Shown one piece after another: positions 7,334-8,062 of a stretch of DNA of 8,062 nucleotides. Both the position numbers and the translations under genes were made by a program. Position 1 is the first letter of the stretch, and each line of letters starts with the position of its first letter. Under the pieces are notes generated by a model, which was not told the origin of the DNA, did no database searches, and saw nothing but the letters and a program-made list of their open reading frames with translations. Source of the stretch: JADYYB01 sp964402985 (GTDB lineage Bacteria > Pseudomonadota > Alphaproteobacteria > Rhizobiales > Kaistiaceae); NCBI GenBank assembly GCA_964402985.1, contig CAYOET010000094.1, positions 1-8,062 of the forward strand, given 5' to 3'.

Positions 7334-7864
7334 ATGAGCACCGACGCCAAGCGCATCGTCGTTGCGCGGATCGGGGCGGCGCATGGCATCCGCGGCGAGG
7401 TGCGGGTCAAAACCTTCACCGCCGAGCCCGCCTCGATCGCCGACTACGGCGACCTCACCGCGGATAACGGGCGCGTTTTCGTGATCGAAGGCGCCCGCGC
7501 GGCCGGCGGCGCCGATCCCTCGATGCTCGTGGTGCGCTTCAAGGGTGTCACCGACCGCAACGCCGCCGAGACCCTCAACGGCACCGAACTCTCCGTCGAC
7601 CGCGCGAACCTCCCCGAACCCGACGCGGATGAGTTTTACGCCTCCGACCTCGTCGGCCTCGACGCTCGCGACCTCGACGGAAACCCGCTCGGCCGCGTCA
7701 AGGCCGTGGTCAACTATGGGGCCGGCGACATCCTCGAAATCGCCGTCCCGGGCCGGCCGAGCATCCTCGTCCCCTTTAGCAAGGCGGCCGTGCCCGAGAT
7801 CGACCTCGCCGCACGAACGCTCGTCGTCATCCCGCCGGTCTTCGACGAGGAGAGCGGCGAGTGA
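7334..7864 (+). CDS. rimM: 16S rRNA processing protein RimM
   Basis: RimM binds free 30S subunits through ribosomal protein S19 and helps 16S rRNA maturation of the 3' domain. The 176-residue product has the N-terminal RimM domain with the signature GAAHGIRGEV (14-23) and VRFKGVTDRNAAETLNG (about 67-83), followed by a PRC-barrel from about 99 (EFYASDLVGL, then GAGDILEI at 129-136 and ILVPF at 144-148). The length is normal. The ATG at 7334 matches the family start (ARIGAAHGIRGEV close to the N-terminus); the frame is open further upstream, but that part is spacer repeat sequence. The ribosome binding site is weak (AGG at 7324-7326). The stop codon overlaps the trmD start in GTGA, so the two are probably translationally coupled. 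Confidence 0.96.
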   Translation: MSTDAKRIVVARIGAAHGIRGEVRVKTFTAEPASIADYGDLTADNGRVFVIEGARAAGGADPSMLVVRFKGVTDRNAAETLNGTELSVDRANLPEPDADEFYASDLVGLDARDLDGNPLGRVKAVVNYGAGDILEIAVPGRPSILVPFSKAAVPEIDLAARTLVVIPPVFDEESGE

Positions 7865-8062
7865 GCGGCCCGGGCGACCCCTCTGCCGCGGCCCCGCACA
7901 CGTCGTCGCCGTGGCGCGCGACGGTGCTGACCCTCTACCCCGAGATGTTTCCCGGCCCGCTCGGCCTCAGCCTCGCCGGGAGAGCGCTCGCCGCGGGAAC
8001 CTGGTCGCTCGAGGTCCGCAACATCCGCGATCACGCCACCGACCGCCACCGCACCGTGGACG
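7861..8062 (+). CDS. trmD: tRNA (guanine-N1)-methyltransferase TrmD, N-terminal part (runs off right edge)
   Basis: TrmD methylates G37 of tRNAs that read CUN, CCN and CGG codons, using S-adenosylmethionine, and so prevents frameshifting. Only 67 residues are in the window; the SAM-binding trefoil knot lies beyond the edge. The visible part has an extension of about 17 residues (SGPGDPSAAAPHTSSP) before the conserved ATVLTLYPEMFPGPLGLSL, then GRALAAGTWSLEVRNIRD and the loop HATDRHRTVD that precedes the active-site region. The start is a GTG at 7861 overlapping the rimM stop by four bases; no other in-frame start fits, since the conserved region begins soon after. The rimM-trmD order is the usual bacterial one, with rplS expected next. 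Confidence 0.95.
   Translation, partial: MSGPGDPSAAAPHTSSPWRATVLTLYPEMFPGPLGLSLAGRALAAGTWSLEVRNIRDHATDRHRTVD

Overview
The window looks like the chromosome of a GC-rich alphaproteobacterium, probably from the Hyphomicrobiales (Rhizobiales). The grounds are the gene order ffh, (one extra gene), rpsP, rimM, trmD, the alphaproteobacterial style of the Ffh and TrmD sequences, a DUF1488 gene, and G/C-run palindromes between genes of the kind common in that order. The genus cannot be named from this sequence.

Left part (1-2437): this is most likely one end of an integrated element. It holds the start of a DUF998-type membrane protein that runs off the left edge on the minus strand, about 850 bases with no credible gene, and a full-length P4-type tyrosine integrase on the minus strand. 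Three 12-base repeats, CCGRTACCCGCA, lie directly upstream of the integrase start codon. The 3' end of a tRNA-Ser(CGA) gene lies about 110 bases further on and is the obvious attachment site. No second copy of the tRNA 3' end is visible, so the far end of the element should lie left of the window.

Middle part (2438-4140): tRNA-Ser(CGA) on the minus strand with a plausible promoter; a Popeye-like membrane protein with a cyclic-nucleotide-binding domain; an 89-residue protein of unknown function with a very strong ribosome binding site; and, divergently, an 86-residue DUF1488 protein. An AT-richer patch (about 3715-3860) between the last two probably carries their control signals.

Right part (4141-8062): a translation and protein-targeting cluster on the plus strand. 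ffh encodes the SRP GTPase. A 203-residue gene of unknown function overlaps its stop codon by four bases and ends 12 bases before rpsP (ribosomal protein bS16). A 497-base spacer of hairpins and inverted repeats follows, then rimM (16S maturation) and the start of trmD (tRNA m1G37 methyltransferase), again with a four-base overlap. The three named functions after the spacer boundary and before it all serve ribosome assembly, tRNA modification or co-translational membrane targeting. The two points most worth a second look are the unknown gene inside this otherwise conserved cluster and the structured spacer between rpsP and rimM. The integrase and tRNA junction with its putative arm-type repeats comes next. 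I saw no clear sign of a new defence or mobile system, but cargo of the element beyond the left edge cannot be seen.
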